A stretch of 64,000 nt of DNA from Ornithodoros turicata (taxonomy: Eukaryota; Arthropoda; Arachnida; Ixodida; Argasidae). Under the pieces are notes generated by a model. The model was given only the letters and a program-made list of their open reading frames with translations. It did no database searches and was not told the origin of the DNA. Location of the stretch: the NCBI RefSeq assembly GCF_037126465.1, contig NC_088202.1:122030123-122094122 (forward strand), written 5' to 3'. Positions 63,820-64,000 of this stretch are shown here, in pieces. The position numbers were made by a program, and so were the translations under genes. Position 1 is the first letter of the stretch; every line of letters begins with the position of its first letter.

Positions 63820-64000
63820 AGACGAACCACCGTCGTCTACGAGTACTAAATGGAAAATATTTAAAACAAAGCGCAAAACGGTCCCGTAGCTTTCTCAAGA
63901 CTGATTTTCTGGAAAGCGTGTTGCACTTTTTATTTTGTCCACAGATTCAGGTCTACAGGCTGCAAGTTAGCGGCAATCATTTGCGAGTTCTTGAATTTGC
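63820..64000. other. Unassigned end of window
   Basis: No motif seen. Confidence 0.4.

Overview
The window looks like heterochromatin-like, non-coding DNA from an arthropod. A tick or other chelicerate is my best guess, from the mix of repeat families: GIY-YIG Penelope-like elements, tRNA-headed SINEs, RNase H-bearing LINEs with TTG tails, THAP-domain DNA transposons, and ACAGGGTG-ended foldback MITEs. The species assignment is inference. I found no convincing host gene, rRNA or functional tRNA gene. Almost every coding signal belongs to a mobile element, and most are broken.

Layout. 1-4.2 kb: two Ty3/gypsy relics in opposite orientation. 5.3-7.0 kb: a Helitron/Helentron-type endonuclease split by a G/C-run insertion, followed by an orphan open frame and a TATA/initiator pair. 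7.7-9.1 kb: SINE, minisatellites and a palindromic MITE. 9.85-13.04 kb: a large palindrome with a THAP-domain gene in each arm. 15.08-24.0 kb: one minus-strand Penelope-like element cut into pieces by three later insertions, each with its own target-site duplication. These are a Mutator/Foldback-type element with an intact 533-residue transposase, a hAT-like element filled with CTCACC minisatellite, and a 5'-truncated LINE. 24.35-31.92 kb: a second copy of that LINE family on the plus strand, interrupted by a 3.7-kb insertion whose two LTRs point in opposite directions and which contains BEL/Pao and gypsy-type pieces. 32.3-36.3 kb: a SINE and a second Penelope-like element, itself interrupted by a CR1/L2-type LINE. 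36.3-40.1 kb: a run of foldback MITEs set end to end. 41.5-42.6 kb: Helitron N-terminal fragments. 44.7-45.5 kb: a PIF/Harbinger-derived element. 49.06-49.95 kb: a mariner. 53.16-56.84 kb: a hAT containing a second hAT, which contains a LINE, which contains a palindrome. 57.15-63.6 kb: a gypsy relic into which a nearly complete gypsy element (58550-63364) has inserted.

How the parts fit together. The insertions can be ordered by nesting and by target-site duplications read directly from the sequence: CTCTGATTGGA, TAGGTCAC, CACGCCACAGG, ATAT, AGAGAAAAATTT, TAA, TA, ATCTTGAY, CTGCAAGC and CGGC. The most unusual pieces are the Foldback/Mutator element, whose ends are 17-bp minisatellite arrays; the minisatellite-bearing hAT-like element; a pair of hammerhead-ribozyme-like motifs in the tails of the two Penelope-like elements, with different but still paired stems; the THAP palindrome; and the insertion with inverted LTRs.
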